Shown: positions 24,009 to 33,858, numbered from the stretch's first letter. The stretch is 64,000 nucleotides of DNA from Kribbella jejuensis (GCF_006715085.1 NZ_VFMM01000002.1:496001-560000); one strand, 5' to 3'. Program-made: numbers and translations. Notes: generated by a model not told the origin, from the letters alone.

Positions 24009-25181
24009 GTGAAGTTCGATCGAAAAGACCTCCCCACCGGCACCCCCGTGGTCGGCATGGTCGGCGGCGGCCAGCTGGCCCGGATGACCCAGGAGACGGC
24101 CGTCGCGCTCGGCATCCAGTTGCGCGTACTCGCCGAAGGCCCGGCGGTCTCGGCTGCCCAGGCCGTCGCCGATGCCCCCGTCGGCGACTACAAGGACCCG
24201 GAGACCGTACGGCGGTTCGCGGCCGAGTGTGACGTGGTGACGTTCGACCACGAACACGTACCGACCGACCTGCTGCACGCGCTCGAGGCGGACGGGGTCA
24301 AGGTCCGACCCGGCCCGGACGCGCTCGTACACGCCCAGGACAAGGCCGTGATGCGGGCCAGGCTGGACACTTTCGACGTCCCCGCGCCCGCGCACCAGGT
24401 GGTCGCGACGGCTGCCGACGTCGCGGACTTCGCCAAGCGGGTCGGCGGCTTCCCGGTCATCCTGAAGACCACCCGCGGCGGGTACGACGGCAAGGGCGTC
24501 TGGTTCGTCGACGGGCCGGACGATCCGCAGGTCGCGACCGCGTTCGGCAGCGGCGTACCGATCCTGGCCGAGGAGAAGGTCGACTTCGTCCGCGAGCTGT
24601 CCGCGATCGTGGCCCGCTCGCCGCACGGCCAGGCGGTCGCGTACCCGATCGTCGAGTCCGTGCAGCAGAACGGCATCTGCGTCGAGGTCACCGCACCGGC
24701 GCCCGGCCTGGCCCCCGAGCGGGCCGCGCAGGCGCAGCAGACCGCGCTGCGGATCGCCGGCGAGCTCGGCGTGGTCGGCATCCTCGCGGTCGAGATGTTC
24801 GAGGCCCGCGACGGCCGGCTGCTGGTGAACGAGCTCGCGATGCGCCCGCACAACACCGGCCACTGGTCGATCGACGGCGCGGTCACGTCGCAGTTCGAGA
24901 ACCACCTGCGCGCGGTGCTCGACCTGCCGCTCGGCTCCCCGGCCGCGCGAGCGCCGTACACCGTGATGGTGAACGTCCTCGGTGGCGACGTCGAGGACAT
25001 GCACCGCGGGCTGCTGCACTGTATGGCCCGCGACCCGGGTCTCAAGGTGCACTTCTACGGCAAGTCGGTGAAGCCGGGCCGCAAGGTCGGCCACGTGACG
25101 GCGTACGGCGACGACCTCGAACAGACCCGGGAGCGCGCGCGGCATGCGGCGGCGTACCTCACCGGCACCATCGACGAATAG
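24009..25181 (+). CDS. purK: N5-carboxyaminoimidazole ribonucleotide synthase
   Basis: A 390-residue ATP-grasp enzyme that carboxylates aminoimidazole ribonucleotide with ATP and bicarbonate in purine synthesis. Landmarks are VGMVGGGQLARM at the N-terminus, VILKTTRGGYDGKGVW in the ATP-grasp loop and NELAMRPHNTGHWS in the active site. purE follows after seven bases, the standard pairing, since its product converts N5-CAIR to CAIR. Confidence 0.97.
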   Translation: MKFDRKDLPTGTPVVGMVGGGQLARMTQETAVALGIQLRVLAEGPAVSAAQAVADAPVGDYKDPETVRRFAAECDVVTFDHEHVPTDLLHALEADGVKVRPGPDALVHAQDKAVMRARLDTFDVPAPAHQVVATAADVADFAKRVGGFPVILKTTRGGYDGKGVWFVDGPDDPQVATAFGSGVPILAEEKVDFVRELSAIVARSPHGQAVAYPIVESVQQNGICVEVTAPAPGLAPERAAQAQQTALRIAGELGVVGILAVEMFEARDGRLLVNELAMRPHNTGHWSIDGAVTSQFENHLRAVLDLPLGSPAARAPYTVMVNVLGGDVEDMHRGLLHCMARDPGLKVHFYGKSVKPGRKVGHVTAYGDDLEQTRERARHAAAYLTGTIDE

Positions 25182-25188
25182 GACAGCA

Positions 25189-25689
25189 ATGATCGGGATC
25201 GTGATGGGGTCGGACTCGGACTGGCCGACGATGAAAGCGGCCGCCGAGGTGTGCGCGGAGTTCGACGTGCCCTTTGAGGCAGACGTCGTCTCGGCACACC
25301 GGATGCCGGCCGAGATGATCGACTACGGACGGTCAGCCCACGAACGCGGCCTCAAGGTGCTGATCGCAGGGGCCGGCGGTGCCGCGCATCTGCCCGGGAT
25401 GCTCGCCTCGGTGACTCCGCTGCCGGTGATCGGGGTACCGGTACCGCTGAAGTACCTCGACGGAATGGACTCGCTGCTGTCGATCGTGCAGATGCCGGCC
25501 GGTGTTCCGGTTGCGACCGTCTCGATCGGGAACGCTCGGAATGCGGGACTGCTGGCGGTGCGGATCCTGGCCGCCTCCGACGAGGTGCTGCGGGACCGGA
25601 TGATCGGTTTCCAGCAGTCGCTCGCGGAGGTCGCCCGGGGGAAGGGGAGCACGGTGCGTGACGGGGCGGCAGAGTTGCGTAAAGGCTGA
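25189..25689 (+). CDS. purE: N5-CAIR mutase
   Basis: A 166-residue class I PurE, moving the carboxyl group of N5-CAIR to C4. MGSDSDWPTM forms the substrate loop, with SAHRMPAEM and AGAGGAAHLPGM completing the active site. ATG 25189 is preceded by AGGA and follows the purK stop by seven bases, so the two form an operon. Confidence 0.97.
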   Translation: MIGIVMGSDSDWPTMKAAAEVCAEFDVPFEADVVSAHRMPAEMIDYGRSAHERGLKVLIAGAGGAAHLPGMLASVTPLPVIGVPVPLKYLDGMDSLLSIVQMPAGVPVATVSIGNARNAGLLAVRILAASDEVLRDRMIGFQQSLAEVARGKGSTVRDGAAELRKG

Positions 25690-25764
25690 GCTCGGCGCTG
25701 GTTTCCACAGGACGGGGGCGGGTAGTCATGAGATCCCATCGGTTGTCGTTTAAGGTCGTCGATC

Positions 25765-26985
25765 GTGACTCCGCCCACTGAATCGGATACGCAGCGCATT
25801 CCGGTCCGCTATTGGATCTGGCTGTTCGGTGCTGCCGTGTCCCTCCTCGGCGACCTGACGATGAGCTTCGCCATCGGCTGGTCCGCCACCCGGCACGGCG
25901 GAAGTGTCGCCGGGCTGATCCTGCTGCTGGCCGCGGCTCCCCGGGCGGTGCTGCTGCTGATCGGCGGTGCCATCGGCGACCGGTACGGCGCCCCGCGCGT
26001 ACTGCTCGTGAGCTGCACCGCGATGTTCCTGGTGACGGCGACGCTGGTCCCGGCGACGCGGGCCGTGGGGGAGCCGGTCTGGTTGCTGGCGATCCTCGCT
26101 GTGGTGGTCGGAATCATCGACGCGTTCTTCCTGCCCTCGTCGCGTGCGATGCCGCGGCTGCTGGTGCCCGCGCCGCAGGTGCCCCGGGCGCTGGCGAGTT
26201 TCCAGGTCACCGGCGTCGTGTTCGCGGTCAGCGGTACGGCGGTCGGCGGCCTGCTGGTCAACTGGGCCGGGATGTCCGCGGCGGCCGGCTTCGACGCGAT
26301 CACCTTCGCCATCATGCTCGTGGTGCTGTACCTGTTGCGCGGGACGACGACCCCGCACGGCACCCGGCGGGGCGGCATGTTCCGCTCGATCGCGGAAGGC
26401 GTCCGGGCCGCGTTCGGGCGTCCACTCACCCGCGCGCTGCTGATCACGATGACGATGGCCGCCGGCCTGCTGATGCCGATGGACGCGCTCTTGCTGCCGC
26501 TGCTGGCCCGCGATCACCACTGGGACGCGAAGACGGCGGCGATCCTGATCGCGACCCGCAGCATCGGCGTCGGGGTCGTGTCGATCCGGATCCTGATGCG
26601 GGGCGCGTTCCAGCGCCCCGGGATTGTCGCGATGCTGGGTCTGCTGGTGGCCGCGGTCGGGTTCGCCGGCCTGTCCATGGTCCAGGTGCTGCCGCTCGCG
26701 ATCGTCTTCGCGGTGATCAGCGGCATCGGTGTCGGCGCCTTCACCGGCCACGTCCTGCCGCTGCTGATGAACTCGGTCGAGAGCGAGTACCAGTCCCGGC
26801 TGCAGTCGGTCATCGTGCTCTGCCAGAGCCTGGCTCAGGTCGTGATGAACCCGCTGCTGGGCAGCCTCGCCGACGTGCGGGGGATCCGGATCACCGGCGT
26901 CTGCCTCGGGATCGGCGTCGCGATCACGCTGATCGGCCTGACCGCGCTCAGCCGCCCGGTGATCCGGAACGCCCGCGTCTCCTGA
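25765..26985 (+). CDS. MFS transporter
   Basis: A 406-residue, 12-helix major facilitator with motif A (GGAIGDRYGAPRVLL) and its echo near helix 8. It resembles the MFS_3/enterobactin-exporter-like group. GTG 25765 follows TAAGGT (25751-25756) by eight bases. It follows purE by 75 bases and may have its own promoter. Substrate is unknown. It converges with the UDP-sugar dehydrogenase gene, with only three bases between the stops. Confidence 0.85.
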   Translation: MTPPTESDTQRIPVRYWIWLFGAAVSLLGDLTMSFAIGWSATRHGGSVAGLILLLAAAPRAVLLLIGGAIGDRYGAPRVLLVSCTAMFLVTATLVPATRAVGEPVWLLAILAVVVGIIDAFFLPSSRAMPRLLVPAPQVPRALASFQVTGVVFAVSGTAVGGLLVNWAGMSAAAGFDAITFAIMLVVLYLLRGTTTPHGTRRGGMFRSIAEGVRAAFGRPLTRALLITMTMAAGLLMPMDALLLPLLARDHHWDAKTAAILIATRSIGVGVVSIRILMRGAFQRPGIVAMLGLLVAAVGFAGLSMVQVLPLAIVFAVISGIGVGAFTGHVLPLLMNSVESEYQSRLQSVIVLCQSLAQVVMNPLLGSLADVRGIRITGVCLGIGVAITLIGLTALSRPVIRNARVS

Positions 26986-26988
26986 CGG

Positions 26989-28326
26989 CTACGGCTTACC
27001 CGGAGCGCGGTAGGTCCATCCGGCGCGACGCCAGGTTTCGACGTTCAGGTTCAGCCGGGCGTCGATGACGACCGGCGTACTGACGACGTCGCGGAGCGCG
27101 GCCGGGTCGAGTTCGCGGAACTCGGGCCACTCGGTCAGGTGCAGTACGGCGTGGGCGTCGCGGCAGGCCTCGACGGCGGACTGGGCGTAGCGCAGCGTCG
27201 GGCGGACGCGGCGGGCGTTCTCCATCGCCTCGGGGTCGTACACCGTGACGTTCGCGCCGTGCAGTTGGATCCGGCCGGCCACGTCGAGCGCGGGGGAGTC
27301 GCGGACGTCGTCCGTACCGGCCTTGAACGCCGCGCCGAGCACGGTGACGTTCTTGCCGGACCACACGCCGCCGAGCATCTCGTGGGTGAGGTCAACGATC
27401 CGGGCGCGCCGGTGCTGGTTGATGTCGTCGACCTCGCGGAGCAGCGTGATGATCTCCTCGACGCCGAGCTCACCGGCGCGGTGCATGAACGCGCGCAGGT
27501 CCTTCGGCAGGCAGCCGCCGCCGTACCCGGGGCCGGCGTTCAGCATGCCGCGGCCGATCCGCTTGTCGTACCCGAGCGCGTCGGCGAGCTGGGTGACGTC
27601 GGCGCCCGTCGCGTCGGCCATCTCGGCGAGCGCGTTGATGAACGAGATCTTCGTGGCCAGGAACGCGTTCGCGCCCGCCTTCACCAGCTCCGCGGTCGCC
27701 AGGTTGCAGACCACCACCGGCGAACCCTCGTCGATCGGGGTCGCGAACACCTCGCGAAGCCTGGCCTCGGCGGCCTCGGACTGGACGCCGAACACCAGCC
27801 GGTCCGGGTGCAGCGTGTCCTCGACGCCGTGTGCCTCGCGGAGGAACTCCGGCTGCCAGGCGATCTCCACGGCCGAACCAGCCGGCGCCTGGCGGTGCAG
27901 GCGTTCCTCGACGGCCTTCGACGTACCGACCGGGACCGTGGAGCGGCCGACCACCAGGGTCGGCTTGGTGAGCAGCGGGGCGAGCATGTCGACGACCGAG
28001 TAGACCTGGGACAGGTCGGCTGCCTCGCTGCCCTCGAGCTGCGGGGTGCCCGCGCAGATGAAGTGCACGTCGGCCCAGTCGGCGATCTCCCGGTAGTCGC
28101 TGGTGAACCGCAGCCGGCCGGAGTCGACGTGCTTCTTCAGCAGCGGGTCCAGCCCGGGTTCGAACAGCGGGGCCTTGCCGTCGTTGAGCAGCTTCAGCCG
28201 GTGCTCGTCGATCTCCACCCCGATCACGTCGAAACCGAACTCGGCCATCCCGGCGGAGGTGTTGCAGCCGAGGTAGCCGGTACCGATCACCGCGATCCGG
28301 AGCGGTCGGGAGGTCGCTTCACTCAT
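26989..28326 (-). CDS. UDP-glucose/GDP-mannose dehydrogenase family protein
   Basis: A 445-residue NAD-dependent nucleotide-sugar dehydrogenase, oxidising a UDP-hexose to the uronic acid in two steps. The Rossmann motif is IAVIGTGYLGCNTSAG, the catalytic cysteine is C272 in GGGCLPKDLRAF, and the C-terminal cofactor domain holds LGAAFKAGTDDVRDSPAL. ATG 28326 is chosen; ATG 28344 adds six residues. UDP-glucose is the likely substrate and cell-surface polysaccharide synthesis the likely pathway, but no glycan cluster is adjacent. Confidence 0.92.
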   Translation of the reverse strand: MSEATSRPLRIAVIGTGYLGCNTSAGMAEFGFDVIGVEIDEHRLKLLNDGKAPLFEPGLDPLLKKHVDSGRLRFTSDYREIADWADVHFICAGTPQLEGSEAADLSQVYSVVDMLAPLLTKPTLVVGRSTVPVGTSKAVEERLHRQAPAGSAVEIAWQPEFLREAHGVEDTLHPDRLVFGVQSEAAEARLREVFATPIDEGSPVVVCNLATAELVKAGANAFLATKISFINALAEMADATGADVTQLADALGYDKRIGRGMLNAGPGYGGGCLPKDLRAFMHRAGELGVEEIITLLREVDDINQHRRARIVDLTHEMLGGVWSGKNVTVLGAAFKAGTDDVRDSPALDVAGRIQLHGANVTVYDPEAMENARRVRPTLRYAQSAVEACRDAHAVLHLTEWPEFRELDPAALRDVVSTPVVIDARLNLNVETWRRAGWTYRAPGKP

Positions 28327-28437
28327 GTCCGGGACTCTACCCATCGTGGTTATCGGCCGGTGACCGGCTCATGTCTGCAGAGTGCGTACTTGCTCACTTT
28401 CGGCGTACGACGTCCCCCGCGGGCGGGATGTTCGTCG

Positions 28438-28443
28438 TACAGT
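28438..28443 (+). promoter_or_regulatory. Candidate leaderless -10 box of acyl-CoA dehydrogenase
   Basis: TACAGT lies seven bases before GTG 28451, supporting that start over the upstream in-frame ATG 28382. Confidence 0.45.
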
Positions 28444-28450
28444 GCAACTC

Positions 28451-29614
28451 GTGAGTAACTCATTCGAGCTGTACGCGCTGTCCGAGGAGCACCAGGCGAT
28501 CCGGGAGGCCGTCCGCGACGTCTGCGACGCCAAGGTCGCCCCGCACGCGGGCGACGTGGACGAGCTGGCCGAGTTCCCCAAGGCGTCGTACGATGCGCTG
28601 AAGGCGTCGGACTTCCATGCACCGCACATCCCCGAGGAGTACGGCGGAGCAGGCGCGGACGCGCTCGCCACGGTGATCGTGATCGAGGAGGTCGCCCGCG
28701 CCTGCGCGGCGACGTCGCTGATCCCGGCCGTGAACAAGCTCGGCTCGCTGCCGCTGTTGCTGTCCGCGTCGGACGAGGTCAAGCAGCGCTACCTGCCGCC
28801 GGTGGCGTCGGGCGACTCGATGTTCTCGTACTGCTTGTCCGAGCCGGAGGCCGGTTCGGACGCGGCCTCGATGAAGACCCGCGCGGTGCTCGACGGCGAC
28901 TCGTACGTCCTGAACGGCGTGAAGCGCTGGATCACCAACGCCGGTGTCTCGGACTTCTACACGGTGTTCGCAGTGACGGACCCATCGGCACGGTCGCGGG
29001 GGATCTCCGCCTTCGTGGTCGAGAAGTCCGACGAGGGCGTGTCGTTCGGCGCCCCGGAGAAGAAGCTCGGCATCAAGGGATCGCCGACCCGCGAGGTGTA
29101 CTTCGACAACGTCCGGATCCCCGCTTCCCGGCTGATCGGCGAGCCCGGTACCGGCTTCGCGACCGCGATGCAGACCCTGGACCACACCCGCGTGACGATT
29201 GCCGCGCAGGCGCTCGGCATCGCGCAGGGCGCCCTCGACTACGCGCTCGGTTACGTCCAGGAGCGCAAGCAGTTCGGCAAGGCGATCAGCGAGTTCCAGG
29301 GCCTGCAGTTCATGCTCGCCGACATGGGCATGAAGATCGAGGCCGCCCGGCAGCTCACCTACGCCGCCGCCGCGAAGTCGGAGCGCAACGACGCCGACCT
29401 CACCTACTTCGGCGCCGCCGCCAAGTGCTTCGCCTCCGACACCGCCATGGCCGTCACCACCGACGCCGTCCAACTCCTCGGCGGCTACGGCTACACCCAC
29501 GACTACCCGGTCGAACGCATGATGCGCGACGCCAAAATCACCCAAATCTACGAAGGCACCAACCAGGTCCAGCGCATCGTCATGGCCCGCCAACTCCTGA
29601 AGGGCCTCAGCTGA
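28451..29614 (+). CDS. Acyl-CoA dehydrogenase
   Basis: A 387-residue flavoenzyme that oxidises acyl-CoA to the trans-2-enoyl-CoA. Visible blocks are YCLSEPEAGSDAASMKTRA (FAD-binding), KRWITNAG, RKQFGKAISEFQG and QLLGGYGYTHDYPVERMMRD. The catalytic base is E368 in IYEGTNQVQRIVMARQLL, placed as in short- and medium-chain enzymes. Chain-length preference is not readable. A short damaged copy of its 3' end is present at 46912-46978. Confidence 0.94.
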   Translation: MSNSFELYALSEEHQAIREAVRDVCDAKVAPHAGDVDELAEFPKASYDALKASDFHAPHIPEEYGGAGADALATVIVIEEVARACAATSLIPAVNKLGSLPLLLSASDEVKQRYLPPVASGDSMFSYCLSEPEAGSDAASMKTRAVLDGDSYVLNGVKRWITNAGVSDFYTVFAVTDPSARSRGISAFVVEKSDEGVSFGAPEKKLGIKGSPTREVYFDNVRIPASRLIGEPGTGFATAMQTLDHTRVTIAAQALGIAQGALDYALGYVQERKQFGKAISEFQGLQFMLADMGMKIEAARQLTYAAAAKSERNDADLTYFGAAAKCFASDTAMAVTTDAVQLLGGYGYTHDYPVERMMRDAKITQIYEGTNQVQRIVMARQLLKGLS

Positions 29615-29646
29615 GTTTCCCCAGGTCAGGCGGTTCTTGGCCGTGC

Positions 29647-30882
29647 TCAGCGCAAGATGCCGGTGTGGCCGAGCGAGTACCGGCCGGGCTGTGGAAAGAC
29701 CGCCAGGCCGTGTGGGCCTTTGCCGACCGGGATCCGGGCGAGCAGCTTGCCGTCGCTGAAGCGGATCGCGTACACGACCGCGTTGTACCGTCCGGATACC
29801 CACAGCACTTGGCCGTCCGGCGAGATCCCGCCCATGTCCGGGCTTCCGCCGCGGGGGATCTTGATCTTGCGGACCACCTTGGCGGTGACGAAGTCGAGCA
29901 TCGAGATCGACCCCTCGCCGCGGTTGGTGATGATCAGGTACCGCGAGTTCCGGGTGACGTACAGCCCGTGCGCGCCGAGGCCGGTCGGGATGAACTTCAG
30001 GATCCGTACCGGCGGCTGCGCGGACAGGACCCAGAGGCCGTTGGTCATCATGTCCGCGACGTAGTAGAACCGTCCGTCCGGCGACAGCTTCACGTCCTGT
30101 GGCATCGGCGCGTGCATCCCGCGCTGTCCAGGTAACCGCAGTACCTGCAGGATCTTCTCCGCGGCGGTGTCCACGAGCAGCAGTTGCCCGGAGAACTCGC
30201 AGGACACCAGGAACGACGTACCGTCGGCTGAGAAGTCGGCGTGGTTCACTCCGGCGCACGGCACGGGTAAGACCTTCTGTACGGCCATCGTGTGCGGGTC
30301 ACGGAAGACCAGTTGCTTGTCGTTGGACGCCATCACGACCGCGTGTTTGCCGTCCGGGGTGAAGTACAGGTTGTACGGGTCGTGGACGGCGACCGGCCGG
30401 CCGGGGAGCCCGGTGAGCGGGTTGATCGGGGTCAGCGTGTTGCCGAGGTCGTTGTTGACCCACAGTGTCTTCAGGTCCCACGACGGTACGACGTGTTGCG
30501 GTTCGCGCGCCGTTCGGAAGGTGCGGATCACCTTGTACGTGCGCGGGTCGATCTCGGTCACGGTGTTGCTGCCGCTGTTCGGGACGTAGATGCGGTACGG
30601 GTCCCGGCGGACGGCCGCGGCGAGCCGGCCCGGGCGGTCGGCGGCCCAGACGTCCTTCGGCGACAGCGGCAGCGGCATGCCCGGAAGCAAGTGCGGCTTG
30701 ACCCGTGAAGCTGGTGCCGGAGGCGCGGTCGCCGATGGCGTGACCTTCGAAGGGCGAATCGACGGCTGCGCCGAACTCGGGACCACGGTGCCGGGCGCAG
30801 GCAGCTCGGCCGCGTGGCCACCGCCGGAGCAGGCGGTCGTCGTCAAGAGGAGGAGCGCGCACAGAGCGGGCCGAAGATTCAT
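29647..30882 (-). CDS. YncE-like beta-propeller lipoprotein
   Basis: The 411-residue protein has a lipobox (LLLTTTACS, lipidated Cys18), a Pro/Ser/Thr linker and a seven-bladed YVTN/NHL-type propeller with repeats such as YVPNSGSNTVTEIDPRTYKV and LSPDGRFYYVADMMTNGLWV. These propellers usually serve as extracellular binding scaffolds. Its ATG overlaps the stop of the deacetylase gene (ATGA), and a sensor kinase precedes both, so the three form one operon that may sense or modify the cell wall. Confidence 0.85.
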   Translation of the reverse strand: MNLRPALCALLLLTTTACSGGGHAAELPAPGTVVPSSAQPSIRPSKVTPSATAPPAPASRVKPHLLPGMPLPLSPKDVWAADRPGRLAAAVRRDPYRIYVPNSGSNTVTEIDPRTYKVIRTFRTAREPQHVVPSWDLKTLWVNNDLGNTLTPINPLTGLPGRPVAVHDPYNLYFTPDGKHAVVMASNDKQLVFRDPHTMAVQKVLPVPCAGVNHADFSADGTSFLVSCEFSGQLLLVDTAAEKILQVLRLPGQRGMHAPMPQDVKLSPDGRFYYVADMMTNGLWVLSAQPPVRILKFIPTGLGAHGLYVTRNSRYLIITNRGEGSISMLDFVTAKVVRKIKIPRGGSPDMGGISPDGQVLWVSGRYNAVVYAIRFSDGKLLARIPVGKGPHGLAVFPQPGRYSLGHTGILR

Positions 30883-31691
30883 CGGAGTAGTGCAGTCAGG
30901 GTGACCGGCTCGAGCCGTCTGGCGGCGAGCTCGGACAGGATCCGCGGAAGGGCCGTGAGCGTCACCGGATGGCCGAGATGCAGGCTCACGATCGAGCCCG
31001 GGCGGACCGCACCCAGGACGGCCTTCACGACTGTCGCCGCGGGCGGGTCCTGCCAGTCCAGACCGTCGACGTCATACGACACACAGGTAGCGTATCCGGA
31101 CGCGGCGGCCGCCGCTCTGATCAGAGGGGTCGTCTGCTGGGTCCCGGACGCGCGGAACCATTGGCCTTGGTGCTTCGCTGTACGGCGGAGAACGGCGGAG
31201 CAGTCACTGATTTCGCGACGAGCCTCGGCCGCGTCGAGTTGACGCATCGGCTTGTGGTGCATGGTGTGGTTGCCGAGATCATGCCCGCCCTTCAGGACCC
31301 GGGCCGCCATCTCCGGATGCGCGACCAGCCAGGTGCCGACGGCGAGGACGCTGATTTGGACACCGGCGCGTTCGACCAGGTTGAGCAGTGTGGTGGCCAG
31401 CGCCGGATCGCCGTTGCCGTGGAAGGTCAGCGCTACGCGAGGCACCGTGCGCGGTCCATGGCCGATCTCCACGGCCTCCGTCACTGGCGAGGTTGTCGAT
31501 GAACCCGGGCCGGCGTGTGCCGTCGGCGAAATCGTCCGAGGGCCCACGGTCTCCGCCAGCACGGTCCGAGAGGTGTCCGGGTGAGCGGTCGGGGCGTCCT
31601 CGGCGGATTGTCCAGTCGTGCAGCCGGCCGTCGTGCCGGCGCCGATTGCCAGCAGGGCCGATGTGAGAACGACGCGGCGCTCGACAGGCAT
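30879..31691 (-). CDS. Polysaccharide deacetylase-like lipoprotein
   Basis: A 270-residue NodB-homology protein with a lipobox (GTTAGC, Cys24). Conserved motifs are HTMHH (metal ligands), FRASG, DVDGLDW and SLHLGHP. The usual first motif TFDDG is replaced by TFHGNGD, so the standard catalytic base and first metal ligand are changed. It may have altered chemistry or use a shifted acidic residue. It lies in the sensor kinase operon, five bases after the kinase stop. Confidence 0.82.
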   Translation of the reverse strand: MPVERRVVLTSALLAIGAGTTAGCTTGQSAEDAPTAHPDTSRTVLAETVGPRTISPTAHAGPGSSTTSPVTEAVEIGHGPRTVPRVALTFHGNGDPALATTLLNLVERAGVQISVLAVGTWLVAHPEMAARVLKGGHDLGNHTMHHKPMRQLDAAEARREISDCSAVLRRTAKHQGQWFRASGTQQTTPLIRAAAAASGYATCVSYDVDGLDWQDPPAATVVKAVLGAVRPGSIVSLHLGHPVTLTALPRILSELAARRLEPVTLTALLR

Positions 31692-31696
31692 GTCCG

Positions 31697-33058
31697 TCAA
31701 CGTATCGACGTCCGCCTGAGCGCCTGCTGAGCGTCGGACGAGCCGGTTGCGCCGCCGTCGGTGACGTCGGATCGCTCGGGGACCAGGAGCCGGAACCTGG
31801 TGGGCGATGACGACGCGAGGACCAGGCGGCCGCCGATCGACTCGGCGAGCTTCCGGGCCAGGGCGAGACCGATGCCGGAGCCCTGGTCGGTACCGGCGTG
31901 ATTGCCACGGAGGAAGATGTCCGGAGTGTCGGCGGTGATGCTGCCTTCGTCCTCGACGTCGACGGCGGTCGTGGTGTCGAAGAGGTCGTGGGCCGTTACC
32001 CGGACGGTGCCTCGTCCGTGGGTCAGCGCGTTGTCGAGCAGCACGTCCAGGACCTGCCGGCAGTTGGCGAGCGGTACGGCGCGGCGTACGACTGCGTCCT
32101 CGCCGATGAACACGATGCGCCGGCCCTGCTCGGCGAAGAGACCATGCCATCGGCTCTCGGTCTCGCTGAACAGTCCGCTGATCGTGCCCAGCCGAACCTG
32201 CGGGCCGCCCGTGGGCAGGTGGGACAGCTGCAGCACGTCTTGGACGGTTCGCTGCAGTTCGTCGGTTTGGCGCAACGCCTCGTCGATCGTGTGGCGGGCG
32301 TCGACCGCCGGATCGGTCAGCGCCGTCTCGAGCGTCAGGCGGAGACCGGCCAGCGGCGTTCGCAGTTGATGCGCCGCGTCGGCGGCGAAATGCCGGGCGT
32401 GATCCAGCACCTGTGCCAGTCGTTCGACCATGGTGTTCTGGGCGTTGGCCAGCGTGTCCACTTCGGCGATGCCGCTGGGTTCGGCGCGGGCGGACAGCTC
32501 GCCGGCAGTGACGGCATCGGCGATGCGTGCCAACGACTCGAGTGGCGCGCTGAGTCGTTTCGCGTGCCAGCTGGCGACGCCGACGCCGATCAGCAGCGCG
32601 AAGACCGCGCCGCCGAGCACGGCCAGCCAGGCCAGGAGGATTCGGGACCAGACGCCGCTGATCGGCGACGAAGCGCGGACCACGCCGATCACCTGTTCGG
32701 ACGATGCCACCGGTACGGCTACGACCAGGGACCCATCGGACTGTCCCTGGACGACCTTGCCCGCGAGGCCGGCCCGGGTGGGACCGTCGGCGACCTGCGG
32801 CCCGGTGCCTGCTCGCAACTTCAACGTCCGGTCGTAGACTGCGACCTGGCCGTCTGTGGTCGTCGCCGGAAGCTCGACAGGATCCCCACCGGCGAAGTCG
32901 GGCCCGACCTGGACGGCCGCGGCGAGGGCCGCACGTTCGAGTTCGGCGCGCTCGTCGGCGAAGAACGAGATGCGGATGCCGATCGCCAACGGCACCGCAA
33001 CCAGGACCAGCGAGACCAGGACGGCCGCGAGGGCAACCCGGCTGACACGTCGCCGCAT
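31697..33058 (-). CDS. Sensor histidine kinase
   Basis: A 453-residue membrane kinase with an N-terminal helix (about 8-30), an extracellular sensor loop, a second helix (about 140-163), a HAMP domain, a HisKA domain with the phospho-acceptor His in AADAAHQLRTPLAGLR, and an HATPase domain (N-box LLDNALTHG, G2 GSGIGLALA). The G1 motif is poorly kept (DVEDEGSI). No response regulator is adjacent on this strand; the best candidate partner is the OmpR regulator at 37886, on the far side of the ABC operon. Confidence 0.9.
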   Translation of the reverse strand: MRRRVSRVALAAVLVSLVLVAVPLAIGIRISFFADERAELERAALAAAVQVGPDFAGGDPVELPATTTDGQVAVYDRTLKLRAGTGPQVADGPTRAGLAGKVVQGQSDGSLVVAVPVASSEQVIGVVRASSPISGVWSRILLAWLAVLGGAVFALLIGVGVASWHAKRLSAPLESLARIADAVTAGELSARAEPSGIAEVDTLANAQNTMVERLAQVLDHARHFAADAAHQLRTPLAGLRLTLETALTDPAVDARHTIDEALRQTDELQRTVQDVLQLSHLPTGGPQVRLGTISGLFSETESRWHGLFAEQGRRIVFIGEDAVVRRAVPLANCRQVLDVLLDNALTHGRGTVRVTAHDLFDTTTAVDVEDEGSITADTPDIFLRGNHAGTDQGSGIGLALARKLAESIGGRLVLASSSPTRFRLLVPERSDVTDGGATGSSDAQQALRRTSIR

Positions 33059-33189
33059 GCCACCATCATGAGGGCACAGAAGGCGGTCGGCGCAACGTTT
33101 TGCCGTCCTCTAACCTGTCTCGGATCGGTTGCTTACCCGGCGGTTCCTAGGGTCTGTGGAGTCGGTTCCCGCTCTCCTGAGGACGATCC

Positions 33190-33858
33190 ATGAAGCTCTG
33201 GCCGGTAGTCACGCTCTCTCTCAGCACCGCCGTACTCATCACCTCCTGCGGTGGTGGAGGCTCGTCCGGTTCGGCCGGGTCACCTGCCGCGTCGTCGAAC
33301 CAGCCGTCCAGTACGCCAACCGCGGCGCCATCGACGACCGCGCCGGCCACCAGCCGGTCGGCCGTCCAGCCGTCGACACCGGTCGCCACAGAGTCGAACC
33401 CGCCGGGTGACATCCCGGACAACCAAGCGTTCGTCGCGTTCCACGGCCAAGGTTTCACGGTGAAGGTTCCGGAAGGCTGGGCGCGTACCGTGACGCCTAC
33501 CACGACATCCTTCACGGACAAACTGAACCGGATCGAGATCTCGCCGTCGGCAGCGCCGGCCGCACCGACGACGCAGTCGGCGAGCAGCACGGTGGTTCCG
33601 CAGCTGCGCCGTACCGTTCCGCAGTTCGCGATGGGCAAGGTCAGCGAGATCACCCGACCGGCCGGCCAGGTGGTGCTGGTCACGTACCAGGGCGACTCTG
33701 CGCAGGATCCGGTGACCGGCAAGGTGATCAGGGACGCCTTCGAGCGGTATCTCTTCTACCGGGCCGGCAAGCAGGTCGAGTTGACGCTGGCGGGACCGGT
33801 GAACGCGGACAACGTCGATCCGTGGAAGACCGTCTCCGACTCGTTCCGGTGGGCGTGA
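33190..33858 (+). CDS. Secreted lipoprotein, LpqN-like
   Basis: The 222-residue product has a lipobox (VLITSCGG), a long Ser/Thr/Pro linker to about residue 80 and a compact C-terminal domain (FTVKVPEGWARTVTP, FERYLFYRAGKQVELTLAGP) resembling PsbP/LpqN-type lipoproteins. It begins the ABC/FtsX operon: its stop overlaps the next ATG. It may be an extracellular accessory of that complex. Confidence 0.82.
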   Translation: MKLWPVVTLSLSTAVLITSCGGGGSSGSAGSPAASSNQPSSTPTAAPSTTAPATSRSAVQPSTPVATESNPPGDIPDNQAFVAFHGQGFTVKVPEGWARTVTPTTTSFTDKLNRIEISPSAAPAAPTTQSASSTVVPQLRRTVPQFAMGKVSEITRPAGQVVLVTYQGDSAQDPVTGKVIRDAFERYLFYRAGKQVELTLAGPVNADNVDPWKTVSDSFRWA

